Made by a program: the position numbers and the translations under genes. The notes under the pieces are model-generated. The model saw only the letters and a program-made list of their open reading frames with translations, was not told where the DNA came from and ran no database searches. DNA of 64,000 bases from assembly GCA_019009955.1 (NCBI GenBank), contig CM032233.1, positions 123,637,501 to 123,701,500 on the forward strand. The letters run 5' to 3'. The DNA comes from Riptortus pedestris. Lineage: Eukaryota > Arthropoda > Insecta > Hemiptera > Alydidae. This document shows, one piece after another, positions 50,205 to 62,156 of this stretch. Each line of letters starts with the position of its first letter. The stretch's first letter is position 1.

Positions 50205-51260
50205 AAACAGACGATTAAGACTTAGGCTCTGACTAGTGGACGGAACATCAACAAACTTTCTTACAAACAGATGCCTCTTGTACATTTCCATACTTAAATT
50301 TATATGGACTTATGGATTTGAGCTGTGGGGATCCACAAGAATCAATCATATTTATTTATTTAAAAAAAAATCGATGAGACCCTAATCTAGTTGGCATATT
50401 TTTTTATACAATCTGGAGTTCAAATATATTAGTAACCTTTTTCTCTAATATTTTTATTTGAATAATAATGATTATTTCCAAGGAACGGTGCTCACTATAC
50501 CACGGGCTCGATTCTTCGAAGTTTCTGAAGAAATCTCGTTACGAATTATGCTGTAGCTCTTTTTTCTGCACAGTTTGATGGCGAAGTACTAATCAAAATG
50601 TTAATACAACGTACTGATTATATTTATGTGGAAAATAATAAGTGTGGTACTAGACGAGATATTTTTCAATAATTATTCATCGCGGCTTGACAAAAAAGAT
50701 TTCGAATTTGTGCTTGTATTTTTATAACTGCAAACTACCACCCAAAAGGGGGATCAGGTCCCTGGATACAATTAGAAAGAATGGGATGAGGGATATTGTA
50801 TTGCTTGCAGTGCAACAGTGCACTGAGTCGCCTGGGTTTAGCATTAAGAAGAATTCTTTAACTTGTGTCTTAAAAACATGTTAGTTATCAACGACCACTT
50901 TGTGATACTGCTGCTAAATTTGGAGGATTATCAAAAACTACTCAATTCACGACCCGTTAACATAACAGATTAGACATACAATTTTATTATTAGAAAATAA
51001 AAAATAAATTTGGATTGGATACGTGGGCATTCTGGAATTCCAAGTAATGGAATTGCTGATAGAGCCACTAAATCCTTCTAACTTGCCTGAAATTTCAGAA
51101 TGTTATTAAAAAATGTCTAAAACTCTCCTCAAACAAACTCACACAATAAACACATGGCAACTTCGTTGTACAAATACAACAACTAAAGGGCAGCACTTTA
51201 AGGCATACATATCAGATACTTTTATTCATAGACTAATACAACCTCCCCCCCACTTTCACT
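50205..51260 (+). pseudogene. Decayed Jockey-like LINE: RT C-terminus and RNase H
   Basis: Positions 50250-50340 read TNRCLLYISILKFIWTYGF then ELWGS, the thumb motif of Jockey-like RTs. Positions 51008-51078 read LDWIRGHSGIPSNGIADRAT, the RNase H motif with its His, Asn and Asp. The parts lie in order on the plus strand, with stops between. Confidence 0.7.
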
Positions 51261-51324
51261 GTTTAACAGCATAAAATAAATTTTATTTTTTTCAAAGAAT
51301 ACGGAATAAATTATTGAAATATAT

Positions 51325-51850
51325 ATGTAATTATTCATGATGACGAAAATCCGAACTATCTCTGCTACTATACGTCGGATCGAAAAATTATATAGAGCCA
51401 ATCTTATTGCAAATTATATCTACTATAAATATTGTCATATGCATTTATTCTCTATCTTGAATATTAACCGAGATATTTGCATTTTTCAGTTTTCAGCAAA
51501 CCCTCACTTCTACTCATGTTACATGACCAATACCCTGTTATAAAGTAAAGCACATTATTCGAAGCCTAAATATCAAATATTGTTTTTAAGAGACCTTTAT
51601 TATACGAGATGCATGCAAAATATGTTTTTGTGCCCCCACTTCTTAATTTCTTGGACTACTAAAATTTTAATTGATTGAGATATAAACCATTCTGATTCAT
51701 TATAAATGACAGTACTAGATATAGTAAATATTTTCAATAAAATGAATATGTTATATTTTGATATATTTCAGTAATTGTTTTTCTTTCCGGTGAGAGGTTG
51801 GTAGGATTGTTTGTTTACATTTCTGACGCTTCCCGTTGGGAGGTTACTAA
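51325..51850 (+). repeat. DINE/HINE-like long-version fragment
   Basis: Core words ACTATACGTCGGATCGAAAA, ATTCTCTATCTTGAATATTA and CCGAGATATTTGC are followed by the block specific to the long version (complement of about 15590-15990, with CATTCTGATTCATTATAAAT and TTTCCGGTGAGAGG). Both ends are missing. Confidence 0.6.
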
Positions 51851-52312
51851 AATTGACTGAAACGTTTCTTATTACCGTCTTATTGCTCAACCCCTTTTTT
51901 CAAAAGTTTTGAGAATTTCAAAATGAAACATGGAAGCTTTTATTTATGTAGAATAAAGTTTATTTTGAAGGTGATGTCAACTTTCTAAACTCTCCCAGCG
52001 TACCTAAATCGTGATTGTCCAATGAAAGGCATATTTTTAATGAAGGATTCTTATAGAAAATTATATTTTTATGTGTCGGTAGCAAGAGTAGACTCATATG
52101 ATATGGCCACATTATAGAAATAATTTTAACCTTCAATATGTGCCAAGGTCATTTTGATACTTCTTGCTGAAGAGAATTGAAAATTAGTCTGAAAAAGGAT
52201 GGCTTATTGTGTTTCTTGATGATTTACGCTTTCAGGGGAGTGAGGTAGAAAAAAAAAATCATCTATGTAAAATCGTATTAAAATTTGATTTTCTATAGGA
52301 CTCCATCATTAA

Positions 52313-52663
52313 AAAAGTCCGTCACGCAGGGGCTGCGTAAACTAAGCAGATTTCCCACGTGAAGTTTTACTCTCATCCGTTATCCGCCCCGATTTCATAA
52401 AAATGCAAATATCTCGGTTAATATTCAAGATAGAGAATAAATGTATATAACAATATTTATAGTAAATTTAATTTGCAATAAGATTGATTCTATACAATTT
52501 TTTCGATCCGACGTATAGTAACGGAAATATTTCGAATTTTAGAAATTCCTCCCCTCTAAACCCCTCCTCCCACGAACTTGATCTATCTTTTTACATAAAA
52601 CGACTAAATATCGAATTTAGTAACGATCAAACAAAAATTGCGACCACTAGAGTGGTAACAGAC

Positions 52664-52715
<52 letters not shown>

Positions 52716-52832
52716 TTTTGAACGGACCTCATTTTCGTCATCTACTAGGTAGGATCGATGGACATTTGAAGAAAAATTTCGAAAATTCCGTCATGAGTAC
52801 AACCTCAATAGCTGATTTCCCTTAAGGGGAAA
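52313..52832 (-). mobile_element. DINE/HINE-like element, compact complete copy
   Basis: It is the clearest short copy on the minus strand. The 3' stem-loop ACGCAG-GGG-CTGCGT lies at 52324-52338 next to AGTCCGTC; the subterminal repeat AAGCAGATTTCCC follows. (TA)n is at 52671-52712, about 120 bases from the 5' hairpin GATTTCCCTTAAGGGGA (52814-52830). Confidence 0.75.
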
Positions 52833-53077
52833 AAAACAAAAAAAAAAAAAAAGTTTCTTTCAGAAATACTGAAAACCTTGAAAAAAAATTGTAGTTAGAA
52901 GCAAGTTGTGTTGTGAGTGTGTATATGCGTGTATTAAAAGTTTGAAAAAAAATACATTATATAAAAAATAATAAATCAATCAATTTGTTTTATTATGTGA
53001 AAAAGGTGCTTATGTTTATTACGTTTGTTTATACTTTCTGCTCTTTATTTTATGTTCACTTGTCAAAAAAAAAAGAA

Positions 53078-53082
<5 letters not shown>

Positions 53083-53136
<54 letters not shown>

Positions 53137-53280
53137 CATACTAGCTAAGGTACCGGCGTTTCTCCTCGGGAAATCTTAATAATAAAAGTAATTGTAATGT
53201 AAAGCTTCAGTATCCACAATATTTTTATATCCCGTTTTACCCCGTCTGTTGTCTATGTATGTTTTTTCAAAACGTCATGG

Positions 53281-53321
<41 letters not shown>

Positions 53322-53446
53322 ATTAAATAAATAAATCAGTCAATTGTTGTTATTATATGGAAAAGGAGATTATGTTTGTTTACATTATTTTTCCTTTGTG
53401 TTTTTTTTATTTTATTTTATGTTCACCTGTCAATAATTATGCTTTA

Positions 53447-53520
<74 letters not shown>

Positions 53521-53850
53521 ATAATTATACATATTAGCTAAGGTAGCCGGCGAGGCTCCTCTGGATATCTTTAATAATAAAAGTATATGTCATGTAAGGC
53601 TTCACAATCTACAATATTCTTATACTTCCAGTATCCTGCGTATGTATTCTTTTTCCAAAACACCACGGACTATATAATACATAATCAAGGATAGCTTTCT
53701 GTATTCGGAATTGTTTATAAATAAAATCCTCTTTCCCCGAAAGCGGCATAAAGCACAATGACTGCAGCTGTTATATGTGCAATAATTAAAAGTACTCTTT
53801 TGTGTATCTGGAAAGTAAACTTTATACCCACAATGGTACATGGTATGTAT
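53083..53850. repeat. Two related repeat copies with TA/CT microsatellites
   Basis: Positions 53135-53280 and 53525-53680 share TAGCTAAGGTA.CCGGCG, TAATAATAAAAGTA, TGTAA.GCTTCA and an ACAATATT.TTATA block. Each is preceded by a (TA)n tract (the second by CT then AT, 53449-53513). A third relative begins at 56306. The opening words resemble the CTGACCCGGC-type starts of common arthropod repeats. Confidence 0.5.
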
Positions 53851-53884
53851 CATGTGCGTGTGTGTGAATGTGTGTGTGTACGTG

Positions 53885-54005
53885 TGTAGTTTTGAACGGA
53901 GTGAACTAGGATTGTTGGAAATTATACCATATTAGACATTTGACGATATACTCGAAAATCGAGTCATGAGTACAAGTTGAATAGGTGATCTGCCTAAAGG
54001 TAAAT
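53885..54005 (-). repeat. DINE/HINE-like 5'-end fragment
   Basis: GTTTTGAACGGA, GACATTTGACGATATACTC, AATCGAGTCATGAGTAC and GGTGATCTGCCTAAAGG match the 5' part of the family on the minus strand, with divergence. Confidence 0.5.
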
Positions 54006-54330
54006 GTGGATGGAAGTATGTCTAGGACTACTGTTGTGGTTTACCTGTGTATATTAGTTGGTGGCGGTGGCTGGAGTATGACTGGTGTCTAGGTAGCTAG
54101 CTGGGGGCAGGCACCTGGCACAGCCTAGCTCGGAGCAAAGTACTCGGTGGCACGGGCCTCCCCCTAGCCACCCTCGCTCTTGTTTACATTCAAACCAGAA
54201 TCATAGCAGTCCCGTCTGATAGTCTACCTGATCTCTTAGAAGTGGACTTCTGCACTCCCCTCTCGAACCCACAAGAGAAAAACTTAATATTTCCTAAACA
54301 TCTCGCCCAATCTGCTTCCAACCGGCCTAA

Positions 54331-54916
54331 CAAAAAGTCCGTCATGAAGGGGATGCTTAAACTAAGCAGATTTCCTACCTGCTGGTATAACATACTTGTT
54401 ATCTGATCTCACCACATAATCTCTTTTTACATGGATAGAAGAGGGGGTGGGGTGCGGTATTACTGAAGACAGAAAAGTCTGTCTGGCACGCGAGGGCTGC
54501 GTAAACTAAGCAGATTTCCCAGGGGCTGATATAACACACTACTGATCTCATTTCACCACATATTCTATATTTATATGAAAAAAAGTGAATGAGTAGACGT
54601 GTGGGACGGGGGGGGGGGTTACTGAAGTCAGAAAACACGAAAGCACGAATAACTCGTCTAATACTTGAGTTACGAATAAATGCATGGAATGACAATTGTA
54701 GAGCATCAATAGTTTAACAAGATTGGTTCTATAACATTCTACTATACGACTCATAATAAGGGAGATATTTTGAATTTTCAATTTCCCCTTCCTCTGAACC
54801 CCTACCATTCCAAGCCCAATTTCAGTCAATAACAAATATGATCTTTAGCCTTTGCTGAAACGCTTAAATATCGGGTATAGTAGAGATCAAATAAACGTTT
54901 TCAGTAAAGAAAGCGC

Positions 54917-54980
<64 letters not shown>
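54331..54980 (-). mobile_element. Two head-to-tail DINE/HINE-like copies, the outer interrupted by the inner
   Basis: One 3' end begins at 54332 (AAAGTCCGTCATGAAGG) and runs only to about 54472 (TACTGAAGACAGAAAA), where a second 3' end begins (AAGTCTGTCTGGCACGCG). The second copy continues through the same internal point uninterrupted (TTACTGAAGTCAGAAAACAC, about 54619) into the core and a (TA)n tract at 54919-54980. Confidence 0.6.
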
Positions 54981-54984
<4 letters not shown>

Positions 54985-55690
54985 TCATAACGCTCTAGAG
55001 GTCGCAAGTATTGGGATAATCGACACCAAACACGATATTTAAACGTTTTAATGGCAATAAATAAAGATTCTTTAAGTTCTTTACCCCCGGGGGCGGGGTT
55101 AGAGGGAAGGTGTTTTGAATATTCAAAATATCTCCGGTATTACGCGTCGGATGGAAACATTGTATAGAATCAATCTAATTGCGAAATTTATAGTTTCTAT
55201 AAAATCATAAAATGAACATATTTTCTCTATATAGAATAGTAACCGAGACTCCTACTCAAGTCATTAGGCCTATTCAAATCATTACCTATAAGCTGTTGTG
55301 CCAAGAAGCACTTCGTTCCAAGGTTAAATACCAAATCTGGTTATCATCATATTTTATTAAAATTAAAGATTCTTAACGATAACGGCTGAAATCCGGCCTG
55401 GAATAGGTGCTTTAGAGGGAGAGGATTCGAATGTGTTAAATATGCCCGTTATTATGATTCGGAACAAGATAGATTATAGAACCCAATTTTGAAAGAACAA
55501 CTGATGCTCTACAGTTGTTTTTCAATACATTTTCTTGTAACTCAAGTATAAACCGATTACTCGTGCTTTCTTGTTTTCAGTCTTCTACTCATTGGATTTT
55601 TACATAGAAACCTAAAGTATATTGTGAGATGAGATCATAGTGGGTCATACCAAATCTGCTAAGTTTACTCAGACCCTGGGGAACAGATTT
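54981..55690 (+). repeat. DINE/HINE-like fragments, inverted relative to 54474-54980
   Basis: Starting right at the end of the (TA)n tract, the sequence reads the plus-strand core (ACGCTCTAGAGGTCGCAAG, CGATATTTAAACG, TCTCCGGTATTACGCGTCGG). A second plus-strand core starts at about 55365 and reaches a degraded 3' end (AAATCTGCTAAGTTTACTC) at about 55670. Confidence 0.55.
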
Positions 55691-56149
55691 TAATATGCGT
55701 GTAAAAAAAAGTGGTGTTAATGGGGACATGACCCAGAAAGAGTAATGAACATTCTTTAAGAGTAATAGATAGCTGAAGCTGATGAATACATGTCTCATTA
55801 TTTTGTTGGGACACCGTGTGATGGAGGAGTAAGCAATTAACTCCCTTTTATTAGAGCTATGCATAGATTTATCTTGGTCAGGTTGTCACTACATTCCTTA
55901 CTCTCAGGTTAACTACACTTAAAACTTAAGGTGATATTCGCTTTTGGGAAAATGAGATACATCATTTGCCAAATTTTGAATATCAATATCTTCATTAGTT
56001 CAAGATATTTAGGAAAGCCTTGAACTTTATTTCTGACATTACTTCATCACTTATCAGTTTCAAGTACTTCTGTTTTACGGGAATTCTGTAAAAAATAGAC
56101 ATCGGTGACCCAGAGTAAACTAGACTTATTTATATTAGTTGATTTCTCT

Positions 56150-56245
56150 TATATGAAATCAACTATTCATGTAGTACTCATGACGCGATATACAAAACTT
56201 TCCTTCAAATGTCCATCGATCCTATCTAGGAGATGAGTAAAATAA
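56150..56245 (+). repeat. DINE/HINE-like 5'-end fragment
   Basis: GAAATCAACTATTCATGTAG, TACTCATGACGCGAT and CATCGATCCTATCTAGGAGA mark the 5' end on the plus strand; it runs into a (TA)n tract at about 56247-56304. Confidence 0.6.
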
Positions 56246-56246
56246 G

Positions 56247-56305
<59 letters not shown>

Positions 56306-56307
<2 letters not shown>

Positions 56308-56890
56308 GCTACGTTACCTGGGAATTCATTTGAGGCTGAATGATGATGGTATTTTTTTTGGCACGCCTATACTTCGTACAATATTGACATTTCCTCGTCC
56401 CAGTCTTTAGGGTTATACCCTTCAGTGCTGTGGATTTGTTGATAATAAAATTATTTGTTATGTATGCTTCACTGTCTTCAATATTTCTGTATTCCCCGTC
56501 TCATGTGCACGTAGTTTTATTTTATAACGTAGTGGACCATGTAATTCATAATTATAGAAATTATTCAGTATTCCAAACCATGTATGAATTAAAGTTCCAT
56601 TCCTTTGTTATTGTGCAAAGCCCAACGGTGACAGTTGTTTTAGGTACGTCATACGCTATTAAAAATATTCTTTTGTAAGTCTCGATTGTAAACTGTATAT
56701 TCATATTGGTACATAGTGGCTCTCTATTTTTAATTTCAGGCCTCCCTTATAACCCCGACCTCCTGGTCGTCTCAGAGCATATTAATATAAAGCCTAATTT
56801 GGGTTAGTAATAATATACATACCAATTTTCATAAAATTCGGTTTAGCCGTGAAAACGTAACAAATAAACAAACAGACACCAAAGTTACAA
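56306..56890 (+). repeat. Dispersed repeat with an arthropod-type 3' tail
   Basis: It begins TAGCTACGTTACCTGGG and shares its middle with 53560-53850 (words TAATAAAA, GTATGCTTCAC, GTGGACCAT, TTGGTACATAGTGG). It ends CATACCAATTTTCATAAAAT, then CGGTTTAGCCGTGAAAACG and TAACAAATAAACAAACAGAC. From memory, such CGGTTYAGCCGT...AACAAACAGAC tails close many arthropod interspersed repeats; I cannot name the family. Confidence 0.5.
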
Positions 56891-56995
56891 ATTGCAGATA
56901 TTGTGTCTATGGCATGTAAAACGAAAAAGTGTCGTGAAATTTCGAGAAAATAAATCAATGTTAGACAGAGGTTACAATTTTATATATACATAATC

Positions 56996-56997
<2 letters not shown>

Positions 56998-57076
<79 letters not shown>
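56998..57076. repeat. (GT)n microsatellite
   Basis: An almost pure GT run of about 78 bases. The antisense (TH)n peptide frame on it is an artefact. Confidence 0.9.
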
Positions 57077-57078
<2 letters not shown>

Positions 57079-57179
57079 TGGGTGAGCGTGCGGAGAAATT
57101 ATTTTGTTTTAACTTGGGTAAATAAAAAAAATTGAAAGTTTTCCTATTAGACACAGAAAATTTGCATGAAACGTTTTTT

Positions 57180-58020
57180 GTTTATCATAAGAAGATCTAT
57201 AATTTTAGTCAATTTTCTAGTAAAATTAAGGCGGGTTTCGGGCGGAAGTGCATTGTATTGCACTAAATCTATAAATTATGTTTTATCACATTTTTCGATC
57301 CAGTACATTGAAATAGAGACTATAGTACAACATTTTTGATTGAAGTGCATCAAAGCATTTTGTTTATCTAATTTAATATAGAAATACAAGAAAGTCATGT
57401 AGGGTCCACATCAGATTTTTCCATGTAAAATTGCGGGAGGGGTGCTTTTTGCCCATGCTATACTTTTCAAGATATTCCTGTTGGCAATATAGACCTGTTA
57501 GGTGATCTTTAGACCCCCCCCCCCCTCGAGGCTCGTTAGATTTGTGATCATAGCTTTACGTAGTGAGTGACCAACTGCAATCACCGTTAAGCAAGGAGGA
57601 CCTGTGTTGTATATAGTAAAAATATTAAGTTTTTGTTGAACGTATTCCGAGCGATGTGTTTCGGGAGTGCTGGGCTCCGGCTCCAGGTGGTCTCTGTACT
57701 CCCGAAAGGTCTAGTTAAGTTGGTCAATCTGTGAGTGTGTTAAACCTTCACCGTAGGGTGTGGTAAGATAGTTTCAGGCTCTTGAGACATTTTTTACATA
57801 TGTTTCTTCGAAGGATATTTCTCCCAGCTGAGAATCTGACGGAGGACACAACGATGGCAAGCATCTTTTCAGGACTTTGATCAAGACACATTCACCAAGG
57901 ATTTGAAAACTAAGTCTCTTCCAAAGCTGTTTCTAGTACGGATTGAAAACAACTACATATTATAATTCTTGGTTTAACATTCACAAATACTACTTGAAGA
58001 ATAGCATTGCTTGATGGCTA
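57180..58020. other. Repeat partner of 45828-46010, then unassigned sequence
   Basis: Positions 57180-57425 pair with 45828-46010. Positions 57500-57800 are GC-richer, with a C run at 57514-57525, and contain no recognised RNA or protein gene; a 5S rRNA was looked for and not seen. Confidence 0.4.
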
Positions 58021-58023
58021 CTA

Positions 58024-58141
58024 TTAGCAGATTTCCCGTAAGAGAAATCAGCTATGGAGGTCGTACTAATAACGCGATTTCAAAATTTTCTTCAAATGTC
58101 CATCGATCCTACCCAGGAGATGACGAAAATGAGGTCCGTTC

Positions 58142-58182
<41 letters not shown>

Positions 58183-58634
58183 TGTTAACGCTCTAGCGGT
58201 CGCAAATTTTGTTTGATCGTTACCAAACTCGATGTTTAAACGATTTATGTAAAAATAAAGGGCAAGTTCATTAATGGCCGAAATCGGACCAGTGGGAGGG
58301 AGGTTGAGAAGGTTTTTTTTGCTAAATTTCGAAATATATCCGTTACTATACGACGGATCAAAAAATTTTATAGAACCAATCTTATTGAACATTAAATTTA
58401 CTTTAAATATTGGTATGTACATTTATTCTCTATCTTGAATATTAACCAAGATATTTGCATTTTATTGAGCGTAACGGACATGATGAAATCGGCTTACTTC
58501 GGTTTCAGTCGTGAGTTTCCGGCTAGCTAGTTCGGCCGTTTCAATATCTGTTCGGTTACCGTGAAATTTCTTTATTCTAAAACTTCACTTGGGAAACCTG
58601 CTTAGTTTACGCAGCCCCTGCGTGACGGACTTTT
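58024..58634 (+). mobile_element. DINE/HINE-like element, complete
   Basis: The 5' end TTAGCAGATTTCCCGTAAG and its hairpin partner GAGAAATCAGC are intact. (TA)n lies at 58147-58180 and the core is complete. The 3' inverted repeat is GGGAAACCTGCTTAG, the stem-loop ACGCAG-CCC-CTGCGT is at 58609-58623, and the end is GACGGACTTTT. No long open frame; the antisense frame at 58066-58422 is a shadow. Confidence 0.78.
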
Positions 58635-58707
58635 ATTTTAAAACTTAAAATTGTTTCAATAAATTCACAACACATCATAATGAAATATTTTTGGTAGCAT
58701 CTTCCTG

Positions 58708-59335
58708 TTTTAGCAGATTTCCCTAAAGGGAAATCAGCTATTGAGGTCGTACTCATGACGCGATTTTTCAAAAATTTCTTCAAAAGTCCATCGATCCTAC
58801 CCAGGACATGACGAAAATGAGGTCCGTTAAAAATTATATATACATAAATTTGTCTGGTAAGTCTCTAGCGGTCGCAATTTTTGCTTGATCGTCACTAAAT
58901 TCCATATTTGAACGTTTTATGTAAAAATAAAGACCGAGTTCGTTAATGGTTGAAATCGGACTAGGAGGAGGGAGGGAGGGGTTAGAGGAGAGGATTTTTA
59001 AAAATTCGAAAAATCTACGTTACTGTACGTCGGATTGAAAAATTGTATTGAACCAATCTTATTGCAAATTGAATAATCTATAAATGTTGTTATATACATG
59101 TTTCATTATCTTTTATATTAACCGAGATATTTGCGTTTTTTTAATTTTCGGCCTTCAGTAAACCTCCACTTCTACTCATACCATATGAACAATTAGCTGT
59201 TCTATTATGAAGCAAACTATTTGTCTAAATAACAAATCTTGTTCTCATTGAACTTTTACGTCACGAGATAATGCAAATACGGGATGCAAGTGGGAAATCT
59301 GCTTAGTTTACGCAGCCCCTGCGTGACGGACTTTT
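58708..59335 (+). mobile_element. DINE/HINE-like element, complete, adjacent tandem copy
   Basis: The 5' hairpin GCAGATTTCCC-TAAA-GGGAAATCAGC is nearly perfect. The microsatellite is reduced to a few TA units near 58838. The 3' repeat GGGAAATCTGCTTAG, the stem-loop at 59310-59324 and GACGGACTTTTT are intact. It has the same orientation as the previous copy, 74 bases downstream. Confidence 0.8.
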
Positions 59336-59340
59336 TGTGA

Positions 59341-59354
59341 TGTTATCTGTAATC
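59341..59354. repeat. Target-site duplication, left copy (LINE insertion)
   Basis: TGTTATCTGTAATC here is repeated exactly at 62157-62170, bracketing the LINE. Confidence 0.85.
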
Positions 59355-62156
59355 TTCTTCTTCTTCTTCTTCTTCCTCCTTTATGCCTCTCAGCGTGGAG
59401 GTGCCTCAGTCCAAGCCAGCCATTCACCCCTTGCTAATGCTTTCATGGAATTCAGCCCTTGCCCTCTTTGTCGTCCCAACCTGGAGATGTTGTCCGACCA
59501 TGTCATCCTGGGTCTGCCCCGGGGTCGACTTCCAGTCGGCCTAGCCTCAAAAAACTTCCTCGGGTCTCGTTCTTCCTTCATCCGGCAAAGATGGCCAAAC
59601 CATTTCAGCTGCCTTTTTTCCACTATTTTTTTAACAGCCGGAACTTCCAGATCCTCTCGTATGTGCTGATTTCTAACAAGATCTCTCCTGGATCGGCCCG
59701 CCACTCTCCTCAGGTATTTCATCTCCGCCGCTGTTACTCGGCTCCAGTGCTTGTCAAGTGGGAACCAGCTTTCGCTTCCGGTCGGGAGTTCTTCGTATTT
59801 CCCGGTTTCAGTAGGTAAAAATGGCCTTGAAGATGTGCAGCTTCACTTTTTTAAACCTTATAGGTGGTAATACGTTATTCGCCTTCCTGATCCGATTGGA
59901 GATCTCCCCATCTATCCTTCCATTCCTGCTGATGACCGTGCCTAAGTAGGTATATTCCGCATCTTAGGATTTCCTCCTCTGCATCGGATATCCACAATCT
60001 CATTTTCCAAGCCTATAATGCATTACATTAACATTGCTTTTACTTGTTACCTTTGAATTTATTCAACATTCCCGCTTTCGATTGAGAGCTCAGCTTCCCA
60101 ACTCTAAGACTGCTTGCCTTACGTTATCTATTGAGGCTGCTATGAGAAACAATATCATCTGCAAAAACCATAACTTGAGCAAGAAATTGTCCCTCATATT
60201 CCACTTTCCGATGACCATCTGAGACTGTCCTTCGCTTGCTCATTTTTAGGATATCATCCATAAATATTATATATAGGAGAGGGCTAAGACTGTCTCCCTG
60301 TTTTATTCCTTTTATTCATGCTAAAGGCTTCACGGATTCTTTACCATTTTAATTCTTACAATGCCTTTAGTGGTTGTGGTAGGTGGATTTTATGGCCTCT
60401 AAGAGTGGCAGTGGGGACAATTTTAGCAGCCAGAGCAGCCCATATTTCGTGTCTAGGAACGGAGTCAAATGCTGCTTTGATGTCCAGGAAAGCCAGAAAC
60501 ATGCTTTTCCCTCGTTCCCATGACTTCTCTATTATAGTTCTGAGAGAGAAGATATGATCCTGGGTCTGGTGGTAAGGTCTGAAAGCTGCCTGCTCCTCCT
60601 CAAGGTTTTCCTCCACAAATACCCTGAGCTTTCGTTCAAGGATGGCTGTGTATAACTTATATACCACACTTGGGAAAGACATATAGGCCTGTAATAGCTG
60701 CAGTCGCTTGAGCTTCCCTTCTTGTGTATAGGGATGAGAATGTTGTACTCCCATTCCATTGGCATAGTTTTTTGAGAAAAAGCTGTTTGGAAGAGAATCT
60801 GCGGGTATTTATTAGGTTCTGGCCCCCAAAACTTAATCAGCTCTTGGGAAATGCCATCTCTCCCTGGTGCATTCCCAGTCTTTAGCTTTACTATAGCTAC
60901 TTCCACGTCCTCTTCCCAGATTATGTCATCGTAATCTTCTTCAGGCTACTACCCTTTCTGGATCTATATCTATGTTAACACTGGAAAACCAGTTCCAGCA
61001 TAATGGTGGTTTCCACCTCTTCAAGATTTACCTAATCTCATTTGTAAGAAGTAAGCCTCCTCATCCTTTATATTTCTTATAGGCTTATTTTTCTTCGCCC
61101 CGGGGCCCTGTCAATGCCTTAATAGTTTTCCAGAATATTTTTGTATTGTCCTTGTAGTCATTTTGCAGTTTCTGGACAAATTCCTCCAGCTCTTCGTCAT
61201 TGCTACGCTAACTACTTGCTTGGCTTCCTTCTTCTCCTGACATAGATGTTCACCAAGTTTCGGTAACTTTTGGTCCCTAGTATATAATTTCCAAGCCAGC
61301 TTCTTTCTTGCGATCGCAGCTTTTAACTCTCTCAGCTCACACCACTTCGTTCTTTTTCTTTTAGCAGTAATTAATACTGTTCCACATACTAACTTCGGCT
61401 GTCTCTAGGATCAGCTTTTTTCATTTCTGTCCAAATGCTGTCCACACTTCCTTCCTTGTAGCACACTTCTGATTTTTTTTGAGTGAGGATTTCAGCATAC
61501 TCTGTTTTCTTCTCAGGTAACTGCATTTTCGCAATTTCTATTTTCCTATATCCCTTCCTCTGTACCTTCCTAGATTGGAGGATTTTTTAGTGTCCCCAAT
61601 CAAGAGATAATGTTCTGAACCCTATTTCTGCCCCCCTTGATACACTTACACATCTCTAAGAATATCCTCTTATTCTTTCTGCTATATATAAAATAATCTA
61701 TAATGCTATTTGCCTTTCTTTCCTCAGCAGAAAAAGTGATCTTATGGACTAGTTTATGTGGGAACATGGAGTTACCGATAAGAAGATCATAATCTATGTA
61801 GAATTCTATGAGTCTTTGACCATTTCTATTCCTGGTATGCTCACCTCCATGCAGACCCATAGCCCCGTGTGCTCCATCACGGTCTCTTCCTGTCCTTGCA
61901 TTTAAGTCCCCCATTACAAAAACATCCTTGTTTAGGTTTTGTCCTCTTATGACTTCTCTCTTAAGATCTGCATAGAATTGTTCCTTTTCCAGTATATCAG
62001 CATCTTCCGTTGGGGCGTACACTTGTATGACTGTAACTTTTCCTATTGATCACTATTATTCTTGAAGAGATGGACCTCCACTCCTCTACTTTAGCGAACA
62101 GCCCTTCACTCATTATTATGCCATCCATGTAATCTATTAATTCTACTTGACTATTC
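59355..62156 (-). pseudogene. LINE insertion (RTE-like, EN-RT), 5' truncated and decayed
   Basis: On the minus strand, from the high end: apurinic-type endonuclease (VTVIQVYAPTEDAD near 62030, VFVMGDLNARTGRD, GAMGLHGGEHTRNRNGQRL, NSIIDYF); then RT with KTGNAPGRDGISQELIKFWG (about 60880), ILIPIHKKGSSSDC, YKLYTAILERKLR, FLDIKAAFDSVP, QGDSLSPLLYIIFMDDI and FADD at 60165-60154; then a C-terminal block with RRVAGRSRRDLVRNQHIRED and RQLKWFGHLCRM (59722-59390). No RNase H. The 3' end carries a (GAA)n tail (59356-59382 complement). Frameshifts and stops make it inactive. The EN begins partway, so it is 5' truncated. The family call is by domain order only. Confidence 0.85.

Noticed and set aside
57540..57790. 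5S rRNA or other structural RNA in the GC-richer stretch
   Set aside because: The expected 5S internal control region is not present and no cloverleaf or conserved stem was seen.
59459..59818. 119-codon plus-strand frame, and the 110-codon frame at 59337-59669
   Set aside because: Antisense to the LINE C-terminal block, whose minus-strand frame has clear LINE motifs.
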